This document shows, piece by piece, positions 52,204 through 62,600 of a stretch of 64,000 nucleotides of DNA (its first letter is position 1; the number at the start of each line of letters is the position of its first letter). The notes below the pieces were generated by a model. That model saw only the letters and a program-made list of their open reading frames with translations, did no database searches and was not told where the DNA came from. Source of the DNA: DASRFA01 sp035651755 (lineage in GTDB: Bacteria; Desulfobacterota; Binatia; UBA12015). Made by a program: the position numbers and the translations under genes. Location of the stretch: the NCBI GenBank assembly GCA_035651755.1, contig DASRFA010000027.1, positions 248,001 to 312,000 on the forward strand, given 5' to 3'.

Positions 52204-53163
52204 GTGACGCTCCTTCTCGCGCGCTCGGACGTCGAGTTTCTCCTCGATCCGGCGGCGCTCGTGCCGGCGCTCCGCGCCGCGTTCGTGGCGTACTCGACCG
52301 GCGACGGCGCGAAAGCGCTCCGCGTGCGATCGCCGCTTCCCGGCCCTGGGACCGCGACGGTGCTGTTCCCCGGCGTCGCGCCGGGCGTCCCCGCCTACAC
52401 CGTCAAGGTGCATGCGAAGTTCCCGCGCCAGCAGCCGGCGATCCGCGGCGTCCTGTGTGTTCACGCCGCGGAGACCGGAGATCTCCTCGCGGTCATGGAT
52501 TCGACATACCTGACCGCCGTCCGGACCGGGCTCGCGGGCGCGCTCGCGGCCGACGTGCTCGCGCGACCGGACGCGGTCGCGGTCGCGATCGTCGGCGCCG
52601 GGGTGCAGGGGGCGCAGCAGCTGCGCGCGCTCGCCGGGATGCGAGCGATCGCACGCGTGCGCGTCTTCGACACGGCCGCCGAACGCGCCGCCGCGTTCGC
52701 GCGCGCGATCGGCGCGGAGCTCGCGCTCGCGATCGAGCCGTCCGATTCCGTCGTCGCGGCCGTGCGCGATGCCGGCATCGTGCTCGCGGCGACGTGGGCT
52801 CGCGAGCCGTTCCTGCACGCGGGGATGCTCGCGCCGGGGGCCCACGTGACGACGCTCGGCGCCGACGAGCCGGGGAAGGCGGAGGTCGCCGCCGACGTGC
52901 TGCGCGACGCCGTCTTCGTCTGCGACGATCGCGCGCTCGCGGTCGAGATGGGCGCGCTCGCCGGTGTCGGGCTCGGGCCCGAGGCGGTCGCCGCCGAGCT
53001 CGGCGAGGTGCTCGCCGGCCGGCATCCCGGCCGGACGAGCGCGGATCAGATCACGGTCTACGGTGGCGTCGGCCTCGCGTTCCAGGACGCGGTCGCGGCG
53101 TGGGCGGTGCTCGAGGCTGCGCGCGAGCGCGGGGTCGGGCGCGAGGTCGACTTCCTCGCGTGA
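52204..53163 (+). CDS. Ornithine cyclodeaminase/mu-crystallin family protein
   Basis: 319 residues from GTG 52204. The family NAD(P) fold shows GAGVQGAQQLRALAGMRAI, and the substrate domain shows RSPLPGPGTATVLFPGVAP, YTVKVHAKFPRQQPAIRGVLCVHAAETGDLLAVMDSTYLTAVRTGLAGALA. The late GADEPGKAEVAADVLR and QITVYGGVGLAFQDAV are typical. It would reduce or deaminate a small amino or keto acid (ornithine, alanine or a ketimine). The substrate is not clear from sequence. It is in the same plus-strand run as the ACAD operon, with a gap of 24 bases. Confidence 0.87.
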   Translation: MTLLLARSDVEFLLDPAALVPALRAAFVAYSTGDGAKALRVRSPLPGPGTATVLFPGVAPGVPAYTVKVHAKFPRQQPAIRGVLCVHAAETGDLLAVMDSTYLTAVRTGLAGALAADVLARPDAVAVAIVGAGVQGAQQLRALAGMRAIARVRVFDTAAERAAAFARAIGAELALAIEPSDSVVAAVRDAGIVLAATWAREPFLHAGMLAPGAHVTTLGADEPGKAEVAADVLRDAVFVCDDRALAVEMGALAGVGLGPEAVAAELGEVLAGRHPGRTSADQITVYGGVGLAFQDAVAAWAVLEAARERGVGREVDFLA

Positions 53164-53191
53164 GCGCTCCGGCGATGGCACGATCGCCGGC

Positions 53192-54007
53192 ATGGAGGAC
53201 GATCGTCCGAGCCGGACGGCCCTCGGGGCGGCGTTCCTCCGCGCCGCGCATCAGGTGCTCGACGACCCGCGCGTGCTCGACGACCCGATCGCCCCGAGGC
53301 TGCTCGGCGCCGACGCGGAAGCCGAGCTCGGCGCCGATCCGGCGCATTTCGAGACGCCCGAGATGCGCGGGATGCGCGCGTTCATCGCGCTCCGCAGCCG
53401 CTACGCCGAGGACCACCTCGCGCGGGCGGTGGCACGCGGCGTCCGCCAGCTCGTGGTGCTCGGCGCCGGCTTCGACACGTTCGCGTACCGCAACCCGCAC
53501 CCGGAGCTGCGCGTCCTCGAGGTGGACCGTCCCGCGACCCAGGCGGCGAAGCGGGCGCGCCTCGCGGAAGCCGGCATCGCGATCCCCGGCTCGCTCGCGT
53601 TCGTGCCGCTCGACTTCGAGCGCGAGACGCTCGGAGCAGGCCTCGCCCGCGCCGGCTTCCGCGCGCACGTCCCCAGCTTCTTCTCGTGGCTCGGCGTCAC
53701 CGTGTACTTGACGCGTGACGCGGTGATGCAGACGCTTCGCTTCGTCGCGACGGAGACCGCGCCGGGCAGCGAGATCGTGTTCACGTTCGTCGAGGCGCCG
53801 AACCCCCTCGCCGAGCGCACGGCCGAGCTCGGGGAGCGCTGGCAGAGCTACTTCGAGCCCGCCGCGCTCGCGCGCGAGCTCGCCGGCCTGGGGTTCTCGT
53901 CCACCGAGCACCTCGACCCGGTCGCCGCGAACCGCCGCTACTTCGGCGGGCGCTCCGACGGCCTCGCCGTCGGCCCGACCGGCCACCTCATGAGCGCGAT
54001 CGTCTGA
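53192..54007 (+). CDS. SAM-dependent methyltransferase, LCMT/TIGR00027 family
   Basis: 271 residues from ATG 53192. The family features are SRTALGAAFLRAAHQVLDDPRVLDDPIAPRLLG at the N-terminus, LRSRYAEDHLARAVARGVRQLVVLGAGFDTFAYR (glycine-rich SAM loop), LRVLEVDRPATQAAKRARL (acidic ribose-binding residue), and FSWLGVTVYLTRDAVMQTLRFV. Members methylate carboxyl groups or polyketide-like substrates; the specific substrate is not known. It follows the cyclodeaminase-family gene by about 28 bases and ends tail-to-tail with a propeller protein gene. Confidence 0.9.
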   Translation: MEDDRPSRTALGAAFLRAAHQVLDDPRVLDDPIAPRLLGADAEAELGADPAHFETPEMRGMRAFIALRSRYAEDHLARAVARGVRQLVVLGAGFDTFAYRNPHPELRVLEVDRPATQAAKRARLAEAGIAIPGSLAFVPLDFERETLGAGLARAGFRAHVPSFFSWLGVTVYLTRDAVMQTLRFVATETAPGSEIVFTFVEAPNPLAERTAELGERWQSYFEPAALARELAGLGFSSTEHLDPVAANRRYFGGRSDGLAVGPTGHLMSAIV

Positions 54008-54025
54008 TCCCGCCCGCGCCGCCGA

Positions 54026-55342
54026 TCAGGGGCAGTCGCCGATCGCGTACAGGACCGGCGCGACCTTGTCGCCGTTGCCGATGTACAGGCGCCCCGGGCC
54101 GCCGATGACCGGGCTCGACTGGAAGACCGTTCCGGCGTCGTCGCCGAGCTGCCACAGCACGCGGCCGCCGCCGGCGCCGTTGCCGTTCGGGTCGAGCGCG
54201 TAGAGTGTGGTCTTGACGGCGACGTAGATCGTCCCGTCGCTTCCGACGACGGCCTGGTTGTTCCGGAAACGACCCTTTCCGGCCGGGATCGGGAACGACC
54301 ACGCGAGGCTGCCGTCCTGATGGATCGCGTAGAAGGTCGAGGACGCGGCGCCGCGGGACGCGCCCACGTAGAGCGTCCCGTCGAGGCCGAGCGCGGGCGG
54401 CGACTCGATGCGCTCCCGCCCCGTCGAGAAGAGAAGGGCGACCGTGCCGTCGGGTTCGACGGCGAACACGCCGGCGTCGAAGCCGACGAAGATGCGGCCG
54501 GTCGCCGGATCGACGACGGGCGTGTAGTTCGGCCACGGCGCGGCGTTCGGGCGGAGCTCGAGGACGCGCCGCCAGCGCTCCGCGCCGGTCGCCGCGTCGA
54601 GCGCGTGGAGCGTCGTGCCGCGCGAGGTCACGTAGAGCGTCGCGGCATCGGGGCTGAGCGCGGGCGAGACGTTCCGGATCCCGCCGCCGAGCTGCGTGCA
54701 CCACTTCACCTGGCGCGTCGAGCCCGGACACATCGCGAAGAGCCAGCCGGCGCCGAGCGAGTTGGAGCCCATGTACACGACGCCGTTCGGCGCGATCGAA
54801 GGAGACGTCGTGATGTCGCCGTCCGTGCAGACCTTCTGGCGCCAGAGCACGGTCGCCGTAGGCGAACCCGGCTCGATCGCCCACAGGTCGTTGTCGCGCG
54901 TGCCGATGTAGACGGTGCCGTCGGAGGCGATCGCCGGCGCGGAGCGGTCCGCGAGGCGGCCCTCCTCGTTCGTCGAGCACCAGAGCGCGGTGCCGGTCGC
55001 GGGTTCGATCGCGCACACCGGGAAGCGCGCGTTTCCGACGTAGACGGTCCCGTCCTCGCCGATCGACGGCGTCGAGAGGAAGGCCTGCGCGCCCTGCCAG
55101 CGCCAGACGACCTGGTTGCACGTCGGCCCGGCGTACGGGCTCCGGCCCGTGTGCTGCGCGTCGTGCTGGAACATCGGCCAAGCCGACGCGGCCGGGCCGC
55201 CGCCTGCCGGGCAACCGACGCTCGCGTCCGGGCAGATCTGCTTCCGCTGCTCGAGGCTGCAGCGGAGGTCCGCGGCGCGCGCCGCCGCGATGCTGCCGCA
55301 GACGATCGCCGCGCAGGCGGTCGCGGTTGCGATCCTCCTCAC
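54026..55342 (-). CDS. Secreted PQQ-like beta-propeller protein
   Basis: 438 residues. The signal peptide ends near residue 24 (ARAA). PQQ/pyrrolo-quinoline-like blades repeat as STPSIGEDGTVYVGN, SAPAIASDGTVYIGTRD, TSPSIAPNGVVYMGS, SPALSPDAATLYVTSRG, ESPPALGLDGTLYVGAS and SSPVIGGPGRLYIGNGD. An N-terminal Cys-rich stretch (CSLEQRKQICPDASVGC) and HDAQHTGRSPY precede them. The PQQ-binding residues of dehydrogenases are not evident, so it is more likely a structural or binding propeller, as in BamB-like or surface proteins. It is monocistronic. Confidence 0.86.
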   Translation of the reverse strand: MRRIATATACAAIVCGSIAAARAADLRCSLEQRKQICPDASVGCPAGGGPAASAWPMFQHDAQHTGRSPYAGPTCNQVVWRWQGAQAFLSTPSIGEDGTVYVGNARFPVCAIEPATGTALWCSTNEEGRLADRSAPAIASDGTVYIGTRDNDLWAIEPGSPTATVLWRQKVCTDGDITTSPSIAPNGVVYMGSNSLGAGWLFAMCPGSTRQVKWCTQLGGGIRNVSPALSPDAATLYVTSRGTTLHALDAATGAERWRRVLELRPNAAPWPNYTPVVDPATGRIFVGFDAGVFAVEPDGTVALLFSTGRERIESPPALGLDGTLYVGASRGAASSTFYAIHQDGSLAWSFPIPAGKGRFRNNQAVVGSDGTIYVAVKTTLYALDPNGNGAGGGRVLWQLGDDAGTVFQSSPVIGGPGRLYIGNGDKVAPVLYAIGDCP

Positions 55343-55415
55343 GCATCCGGCCTACCGCGCCCGCCGCTCTTGACGCAACGCTCTTTCGGCGGGCTCGCCG
55401 TCGGGCGCCGCGAGC

Positions 55416-56057
55416 CTACGGCAGGTGCCGGGCGACGAACGTCCGGACGGCGGCCAGGACCGCGGCGTCCCATTCGGCCTGCGAGCGTCCCGTCGCCGCC
55501 TCGTCCTTCTTCCGGAGGACCAGCGAGTGGTCTCCGCCCTCGACCACGAAGAGCTCGCTCGGCGCCGTCATCGACCGGCGCACGCCCGCGAGGTCGTCGA
55601 GCGGGCAGAGCGGGTCGCGCGTCCCCTGGACGAAGAGGACCGGCGTCGCGAGCGCGAGGAGCACTGCATCGCGGCGCTTCCCGCTTCCGGCCGCGACCAG
55701 CGGGTAGCCGAAGCAGACGAGCGCCGCGGGCGCGCCGGCGTCACCTGCGAGCTCGCAGGCGAGGTGGCACCCGACGCGTCCGCCCATCGACTTGCCGGCG
55801 AGGACGACCGGTCGATCCCGCCCGTGGCGCTCGCGCGCGCGCTCGAGCGCCGCGCGATGCGCGGCGACCAGGACCGGCAGGCGGTCCGGCGACTTCCGCC
55901 CTTCGATCACATACGCGTAGTCGAGCGCCTCGACGCTTCCGATCGCCGCGAGCCGCTCCGCCCAGGCGCGCATCCACGGCGAGGTCGACGGCGCGCCCGC
56001 GCCGGGCGCGAGCAGCACGACGGGCGCGTCACGCGTGTCGGGGTCTCGAGCGCTCAT
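55416..56057 (-). CDS. Alpha/beta hydrolase (KANL3/Tex30-like)
   Basis: 213 residues from ATG 56057. The fold opens PVVLLAPGAGAPSTSPWMRAWAERL. The catalytic triad is Ser90 in AGKSMGGRVG, Asp148 in FVQGTRDPL and His177 in GGDHSL. The small size and GKSMGGR elbow match the Tex30/KANL3-like family of dienelactone-hydrolase-type proteins. Esterase or peptidase activity on an unknown substrate is likely. It has no signal peptide, so it is cytoplasmic. It is divergent from the HipA-like kinase gene, with 125 bases between. Confidence 0.88.
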   Translation of the reverse strand: MSARDPDTRDAPVVLLAPGAGAPSTSPWMRAWAERLAAIGSVEALDYAYVIEGRKSPDRLPVLVAAHRAALERARERHGRDRPVVLAGKSMGGRVGCHLACELAGDAGAPAALVCFGYPLVAAGSGKRRDAVLLALATPVLFVQGTRDPLCPLDDLAGVRRSMTAPSELFVVEGGDHSLVLRKKDEAATGRSQAEWDAAVLAAVRTFVARHLP

Positions 56058-56182
56058 CGCCGATCGCGATCGTCGCGCACGTCGCCGGACGCGACAAGCG
56101 AGCCGCACGGGGCGCGGCGCCACGCGCCGGCGGACCGCGCGCGTTGCGGATCCCGCGTCCCTGCAGCTAGGTCGGAAGAGCC

Positions 56183-56995
56183 GTGCAGACCCACCGCGCC
56201 CGCCGAATCGTCGCCGCCGAGTGGCGCGGGAGCTCCCTGCCGGTCGTCGTGGAGACCGACGCCGGCCCGTTCGTGACGAAGCTCAGGGGCGCCGCCCAGG
56301 GGACGGCCGCGCTGGTGGCCGAGATCGTCGTCGCCTCGCTCGCGGAGGCGATCGGGCTCCGTGTCCCCGAGCGCGCTCTGGTCGCGCTCGACCCAGGCGT
56401 CGCGTGCGACGATCGCCACGCCGAGCTCGCAGATCTCCTCGGTCGAAGCCGCGGCACGAACCTCGGCTTCCGCCTCCTGGAGGGCGCGCGCGATCTGCGC
56501 CCGGGCGACGTCGCGCGGGTCGGCCGCGATCTCGCCTCGGCGATCGCATGGCTCGACGGCCTGGTGATGAACCCCGACCGGACGCCGCGGAACCCCAACC
56601 TGCTCGTCGACGAGCGAGATCTCTGGCTCATCGACCACGGCGCCGCTCTGCCGTTCCAGCACGACTGGGCGAGCCTGACGGAGGAGTCTCCGCGCGCTGC
56701 CGCTGCACCGCCGTCGCGCCACGTCCTGCACGAGCGCGCGAGCGCGGTCGACGAATGGGACCCGCTGCTCGCCGCCGCGCTCGACCGCGATCGCCTCCGC
56801 GCCGCGGTGAGCGAGGTGCCGGACGACTTCCTGAGCCCGCTCCTGCCGCCGTCGGCGGGCGTCGCTGCGCTCCCGCGGCGACGCGACGCCTACGTCGCGT
56901 TCCTGTGGAAGCGGCTCCGGCCGCCGCGCCCGTTCGTCCGCGCTGGCCTCCACGCGGCTTCGGCCGCCGGCGGCGCGGCGCCCGGCGCTCTCTAG
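56183..56995 (+). CDS. HipA-like protein kinase (HipA_2 type), no antitoxin neighbour
   Basis: 270 residues from GTG 56183. The kinase-like core has VTKLRGAAQG (nucleotide-loop region), AIAWLDGLVMNPDRTPRNPNLLV (catalytic Asp125 or Asp132 and Asn) and LWLIDHGAALPFQHDW (metal-binding Asp151). The large N-terminal subdomain of HipA is absent, as in the stand-alone HipA_2 family. HipA phosphorylates GltX; the target here is unknown. No HipB-like regulator is present, and the stop is five bases before the sulfatase start, so the two genes are coupled. Confidence 0.83.
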   Translation: MQTHRARRIVAAEWRGSSLPVVVETDAGPFVTKLRGAAQGTAALVAEIVVASLAEAIGLRVPERALVALDPGVACDDRHAELADLLGRSRGTNLGFRLLEGARDLRPGDVARVGRDLASAIAWLDGLVMNPDRTPRNPNLLVDERDLWLIDHGAALPFQHDWASLTEESPRAAAAPPSRHVLHERASAVDEWDPLLAAALDRDRLRAAVSEVPDDFLSPLLPPSAGVAALPRRRDAYVAFLWKRLRPPRPFVRAGLHAASAAGGAAPGAL

Positions 56996-57000
56996 CGACC

Positions 57001-58395
57001 GTGCGCGACCGGCCGAACATCGTCCTCATCCTCGCCGACGACATGGGCTACGGCGACTTCGGCTGCTTCAACGGCGGCCTCTCGCGCACGCCGGCGCTCG
57101 ACGCCCTCGCCCGCGAGGGCGTTTGCTTGACGCAGCACTACTCGGCTTCGCCGGTCTGCGCGCCGGCGCGCGCGTCGCTCCTGACCGGCCGCTACCCGCA
57201 CCGGACGGGAGCGCTCGATACGCTCGAGATGCGCGGGCTCGACCGCATGGCTCTCCGCGAGCGCACGATCGCGGACCTCCTGCGTGCCGCCGGCTACGTG
57301 ACCGGCCTCGTCGGCAAGTGGCACAACGGCGCGCTCGACCCGCGCCACCACCCGACGGCGCGCGGCTTCGACGAGTTCGTCGGCTTCTCGGGCGGCTGGC
57401 ATCGCTACTTCGGCTGGCGGATCGAGCGCGCGACCGCGGCGGGTGCGAGCGTTCTGAAGGACGACGGCCGCTACCTCACCGACGTCTTCACCGACGAGGC
57501 GATCGCCTTCGTGCGCCGCCATCGCCGCGAGCGCTTCTTCCTCGACCTCTCATACAATGCGCCGCACTACCCGCTCGAGTCGCGCGCGGAGGACCTCGCG
57601 CCCTACCGCGAGCGCGGCGACCTGACGCTCGGCGTGAGCCAGATCTACGCGATGATCGCGCGCATGGACCACGGCATCGCGCGCGTGCTGGAAGCGTTAC
57701 GCGAGGAGGGGCTCGAGGAGAGCACGCTGGTCCTCTTCACGAGCGACAACGGCCCGCAGTTCGGCGGCGAGGGCGAGATGTGCACCACGCGCTTCAACTG
57801 CGGCTTCGCGGGCGCGAAGCTCCTCGTCTACGAGGGTGGCATCCGGCTCCCGATGCTGGTGCGCTGGCCGGCCGGCATCGCCGGCCGGCGCCGGATCGAC
57901 GACCTCGTGCACTTCACGGACTGGCTGCCGACGCTGCTCGCCGTCGCCGGCGTCGAGCCGCCGCGCGACCGCGCGCTCGACGGCGTCGACGTCCTGCCGC
58001 TGCTCCGCGGCGAGCGCGGCCGGGTGAACGAGCGCCGCTTCTGGCAGTGGAACCGCTACGCCCCGCACGGCGAGTGCAATGCCGCGATGCGCGACGGCCC
58101 GTGGAAGCTCGTCCGGCCCGCGATCCGGGAGCTCATGATCGTCGGCCGGCGCGACTGGGAGATGGACGAGGAGTCGAAGGCCGATCCCGGCCGCTACGCC
58201 GACATCCGGCGCGATCCGCTCCCCGACCGCCGTTTCGGGCCGCCGCCGCCGTCGCAGCTCTTCGACCTCGCCTCGGATCCGGAGGAGCGCCACGACCGCG
58301 CCGCCGCCGAGCCCGGCCGGGTCGCGCGCATGGAGGCGGCGCTGGCGGCCTGGTTCGAGGACGTGGAGAGCGACCGGCGGCGCGGGGAGCCGTGA
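57001..58395 (+). CDS. Type I sulfatase with formylglycine motif
   Basis: 464 residues from GTG 57001, beginning at the sulfatase domain with no signal peptide. Metal-site strand PNIVLILADDMGYGDFGCF is followed by the full CxPxR motif, CAPARASLLTGRYPHRTG, with Cys53 to be converted to formylglycine. GKWH and FTSDNGPQFGG complete the active site. It cleaves a sulfate ester, substrate unknown; arylsulfatase or choline-sulfatase-like. The lack of a leader implies a cytosolic substrate. It is coupled to the HipA-like kinase upstream. A formylglycine-generating enzyme is not in the window. Confidence 0.92.
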   Translation: MRDRPNIVLILADDMGYGDFGCFNGGLSRTPALDALAREGVCLTQHYSASPVCAPARASLLTGRYPHRTGALDTLEMRGLDRMALRERTIADLLRAAGYVTGLVGKWHNGALDPRHHPTARGFDEFVGFSGGWHRYFGWRIERATAAGASVLKDDGRYLTDVFTDEAIAFVRRHRRERFFLDLSYNAPHYPLESRAEDLAPYRERGDLTLGVSQIYAMIARMDHGIARVLEALREEGLEESTLVLFTSDNGPQFGGEGEMCTTRFNCGFAGAKLLVYEGGIRLPMLVRWPAGIAGRRRIDDLVHFTDWLPTLLAVAGVEPPRDRALDGVDVLPLLRGERGRVNERRFWQWNRYAPHGECNAAMRDGPWKLVRPAIRELMIVGRRDWEMDEESKADPGRYADIRRDPLPDRRFGPPPPSQLFDLASDPEERHDRAAAEPGRVARMEAALAAWFEDVESDRRRGEP

Positions 58396-58457
58396 TTCGC
58401 CGGCCGTGTCGCGGGCCGGCGTGGAGTTGCTCCGCCCGGAGCCGTAGATTGCTCGGG

Positions 58458-59624
58458 GTGACGGCGAGGAGCTCGACGCGAGAGGTACGCGGCGTCCGCG
58501 CGCGAGCGATGGCGCTCGCCTGTGCGGCGCTGGTCGTCTGCTCCTGCGAGGCCGGCTCGCAGGCGAAGGGTACGAACGCCGGCCCCGAGCCGGTGCCGGT
58601 GGTCGTCGCGACCGCCGAGCGGCGCGACGTTCCGGTCGACATCATCGCGGTCGGAACGGTGGAGCCGTTCACGACCGTCTCCGTGCGCTCGCACGTCGAG
58701 GGCGAGCTGTCGGAAGTGAACGCGGAGGAAGGCCAGCAGGTAGATCCGGGCGACCTCCTCTTCGTCATCGATCCGCGCCCCTTCCGGGCGGAGCTGGACC
58801 AGGCGCAGGCGAACCTGGCGCGCGACCTCGCACAGGCGGAGTACGCGAACCTCGAGGAGCGACGCGTCGGCCAGCTCGCGGAGCGCCGGATCGCCTCGAA
58901 GGAGGAGCTCGATCAGTCGCGCTCGAAGGCGGCGGCGCTGGCGGCGACCGTCAAGGCCGACCGCGCCGCCGTCGAGACCGCGCAGCTGCGGCTCGACTAC
59001 TGCTCCATCAAGTCGCCGATCGCCGGCCGACTCGGCGAGGTGCTCGTGCGGAGCGGCAACCTCGTGAAGGAGAACGACACCGTCCTCGCCGTGATCAACC
59101 AGATCAAGCCGGCGTACGTGCAGTTCTCGGTTCCGGAAGCGCGCCTGCAAGAGATCCGCGATCGCATGGCGGCGGGGACGCTGGCCGTCACCGCCGACCC
59201 GCTGGGGCCCGCGCCGCCCGTCACCGGCGAGCTCCGGTTCGTCGACAACGCGGTCGATGCGACGACCGGCACGGTCGCGCTGAAGGCGCTGTTCGAGAAC
59301 CGGGACGAGCGGCTCTGGCCCGGGCAGTTCGCGACCGTCGTGCTCACGATCGCGACCCAGAAGGACGCGGTCACGGTTCCCGCGCACGCGGTCGAGGCCG
59401 GCCAGTCGGGACCGTACGTGTACGTCGTCGGCGCCGACGACCACGTCGAGTCGCGACCGGTCGAGGTCGGGATCGCGACCGGGGAGGACGTCGTCATCGC
59501 GTCCGGCGTGGCCCCGGGCGAGCGCGTGGTGACCGAAGGCCAGATCCGCCTCGCGCCCGGCCTTCCGGTCGTCGTCAAGCAGGACGCCGGCGTGAGGCCC
59601 GCCGCGACCGGAGCGCCCGGATGA
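58458..59624 (+). CDS. RND efflux periplasmic adaptor (membrane fusion protein)
   Basis: 388 residues from GTG 58458; ATG 58509 is an alternative. The leader ends in a lipobox-like VCSC. The body has the MFP pattern: beta-barrel/lipoyl VRSHVEGELSEVNAEEGQQVDPGDLLFVIDPRPF, an alpha-hairpin (about 110-165) with RRIASKEELDQSRSK, the second lipoyl half IKSPIAGRLGEVLVRSGNLV, and a C-terminal membrane-proximal domain. It would link the RND pump to an outer-membrane channel. Its stop overlaps the pump start (ATGA), giving a two-gene operon. No TolC-type gene follows. Confidence 0.93.
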   Translation: MTARSSTREVRGVRARAMALACAALVVCSCEAGSQAKGTNAGPEPVPVVVATAERRDVPVDIIAVGTVEPFTTVSVRSHVEGELSEVNAEEGQQVDPGDLLFVIDPRPFRAELDQAQANLARDLAQAEYANLEERRVGQLAERRIASKEELDQSRSKAAALAATVKADRAAVETAQLRLDYCSIKSPIAGRLGEVLVRSGNLVKENDTVLAVINQIKPAYVQFSVPEARLQEIRDRMAAGTLAVTADPLGPAPPVTGELRFVDNAVDATTGTVALKALFENRDERLWPGQFATVVLTIATQKDAVTVPAHAVEAGQSGPYVYVVGADDHVESRPVEVGIATGEDVVIASGVAPGERVVTEGQIRLAPGLPVVVKQDAGVRPAATGAPG

Positions 59625-62600
59625 ACCTCTCGGGTCCGTTCATCCGCCGCCCGATCGCGACCGCGCTCATCATGGTCGCGATCCTGATCGCCGGCATGGT
59701 CGCGTACCGGAGCCTCCCGGTGAGCGACCTCCCGAATGTCGACTTCCCGACGCTCCTCGTGAGCGCTTCGCTTCCGGGCGCGAACCCCGAGACGATGGCG
59801 TCCTCGGTCGCGACGCCGCTCGAGCGGCAGTTCTCGACGATCGCCGGGCTCGCGTCGATGAACTCGACGAGCTCGCTCGGCAGCACTCAGGTGACCCTCC
59901 AGTTCGAGCTCGACCGCGACATCGACGCCGCCGCGCAGGACGTGCAGGCGGCGATCGCGCAGGCCGCGCCGTTCCTCCCGCCCGGCATGCCGACGCCGCC
60001 GGTCTACCGGAAGGTCAATCCGGCCGACCAGCCGATCCTCTACATCGCGCTCACGTCGCCGACGCTCCCGATGTGGAAGGTCGACGAGTACGGCGAGACG
60101 ATGATGGCGCAGCGCATCTCCATGGTGAGCGGCGTCGCGCAGGTGCAGGTGTTCGGCTCGCAGAAGTACGCGGTGCGCGTCCAGCTCGACCCGTACGCGA
60201 TCGCGAGCCGCGGCCTCGGCATCGACGAGGTCACGCAGGCCGTCCAGTCGGCCAACGTCAACCTGCCGACCGGGATGCTCTTCGGGTCGAAGCAGGCGTA
60301 CACGATCCAGGCGACCGGCCAGCTCACCGCCGCGGACCAGTACCGCCCGGTGGTCGTCGCCTACCGGAACGGCTCGCCGGTACGGCTGGAGGACCTCGGT
60401 CGCGTCATCGACAGCGTCGAGAACGACAAGGTCGCGTCGTGGTACGCCGACGCGGAGCGGAGCCAGCGCTCGGTCGTTCTCGCGGTGCAGCGCCAGCCGG
60501 GCACGAACACGGTCGAGGTCGCCGAGGGCGTGAAGGCGCTCCTCCCGACGTTCCGCGCCGAGCTGCCGCCGTCGGTGCAGCTGATCCTGCTCTTCGACCG
60601 CTCGGAGTCGATCCTCGACTCGGTGAACGACGTCAAGCTCACGATGCTGGTCGCGCTCGTGCTCGTCGTCGCCGTGATCTTCGTCTTCTTGCGGAACGTC
60701 TCGGCGACGATCATCCCGAGCTTGGCACTCCCGATGTCGATCGTCGGGACGTTCGCCGCGCTGTACCCGCTCGGCTACAGCCTCGACAACCTCTCGCTCA
60801 TGGCGCTCACGCTCTCGATCGGCTTCGTCGTCGACGACGCGATCGTGATCCTCGAGAACATCGTGCGCCACATGGAGGCGGGCGAGGACCCGTACGAGGC
60901 GGCCACGATCGGAGCCGAGGAGATCGGCTTCACGATCCTGTCGATGACGCTGTCGCTCGCCGCCGTGTTCATCCCGGTGCTGTTCATGCCGGGCATCGTG
61001 GGGCGGCTCTTCCACGAGTTCGCCGTCACCATCTCGGTCGCGATCCTGATCTCCGGCTTCGTGTCGCTCACCTTGACGCCGATGCTGTGCGCGCGGTTCC
61101 TCCGCCCGCCCGCGGCCGAGCAGCACGGTCGGTTCTACGAGGCGACGGAGCGCATGTTCGCCGCGCTCCTCGCGCGCTACGAGCAGAGCCTCCGCTGGGT
61201 GCTGCGCCATCGCGCGGGGACGTTTCTCGTCTCCCTGCTCATTCTCGTCGCGACCGCCTGGCTCTTCGTGCGCGTGCCGAAGGGCTTCATCCCCGACGAG
61301 GACCAGGGCGCGATCTTCACCGTCACCGAGGCGCCGCAGGGCACCTCCTTCGACGCGATGTCGAAGTACCAGCTCGCCGTCACCGACGTGATCCGGAAGG
61401 ACCCGGCCGTGCGCGGGCTCTTCTCGAGCATCGCGGTCGCGGCGACGGCGGGCAGCACGACCCCGAACCAGGGACGCATCTTCACGCACCTCAAGAAGCG
61501 CTCGGAGCGCGACTCCATTCCCGAGATCCTGGCCCGCCTGCGCCCGGCGGTCGCGCAGGTGCCGGGGATGCGCGCCTACATGCAGGTGATGCCGACGATC
61601 CGGATCGGCGGCCAGCTCACGAAGAGCCTCTACCAGTTCACGCTGCAGAGCCCGGACACGGACGACCTGTACCAGGCGGCCCCGAAGCTCGAAGCGAAGC
61701 TGCGCGAGCTGCCGCAGCTCCAGGACGTCACGAGCGACCTGCAGATCCGGAACCCGCAGGTGAACATCGACATCAATCGCGACCGCGCCTCCGCGCTCGG
61801 AGTCACCGCCGAGCAGATCGAGAGCGCGCTCAGCGACGCCTACGGGAGCCGCTGGATCTCGACGATCTACGCGCCCAACAACGAGTACCGCGTCATCGTC
61901 GAGCTCGAGCCCGAGTACCAGGACGATCCCGCCGCGCTCGGTCTGCTCTACGTCCGTGCCAAGAACGGAAAGCTCGTTCCCCTGAGCGCGGTCGCGAGCG
62001 TGCGCCGCACGGTCGGTCCGCTGACCGTGACGCACTCGGGGCAGCTGCCGGCCGTGACCGTCTCCTTCAACCTGCGACCCGGCGTCGCGCTCGGTGACGC
62101 CGTGAACGCGGTGTCGCAGGTCGCGCGCGACGTGCTTCCGGCGACGATCACGACGAGCTTCCAGGGCACCGCGGAGGCCTTCCAGTCGTCGCTCTCGGGC
62201 CTCTGGGTGCTGCTCGCGCTCGCGATCGTCGTGATCTACATCGTGCTCGGCATCCTCTACGAGAGCTTCGCGCAGCCGCTGACGATCCTCTCGGGTCTTC
62301 CTTCCGCCGGCTTCGGCGCTCTCCTCACGCTGATGCTCTTCGGCATCGAGCTCGACATCTACTCCTTCGTCGGGCTCATCATGCTCATCGGCATCGTCAA
62401 GAAGAACGCCATCATGCAGATCGACTTCGCGCTGGATGCCCAGCGCACCGAGGGCAAGAGCGCCGTCGAAGCGATCTACGAGGGCTGCGTGATCCGCTTC
62501 CGGCCCATCATGATGACGACGATGGCGGCGCTGTTCGGCACGCTGCCGATCGCGCTCGGGGTCGGAGCGGGCGCGGAGTCGCGCCGGCCGCTCGGCCTCG

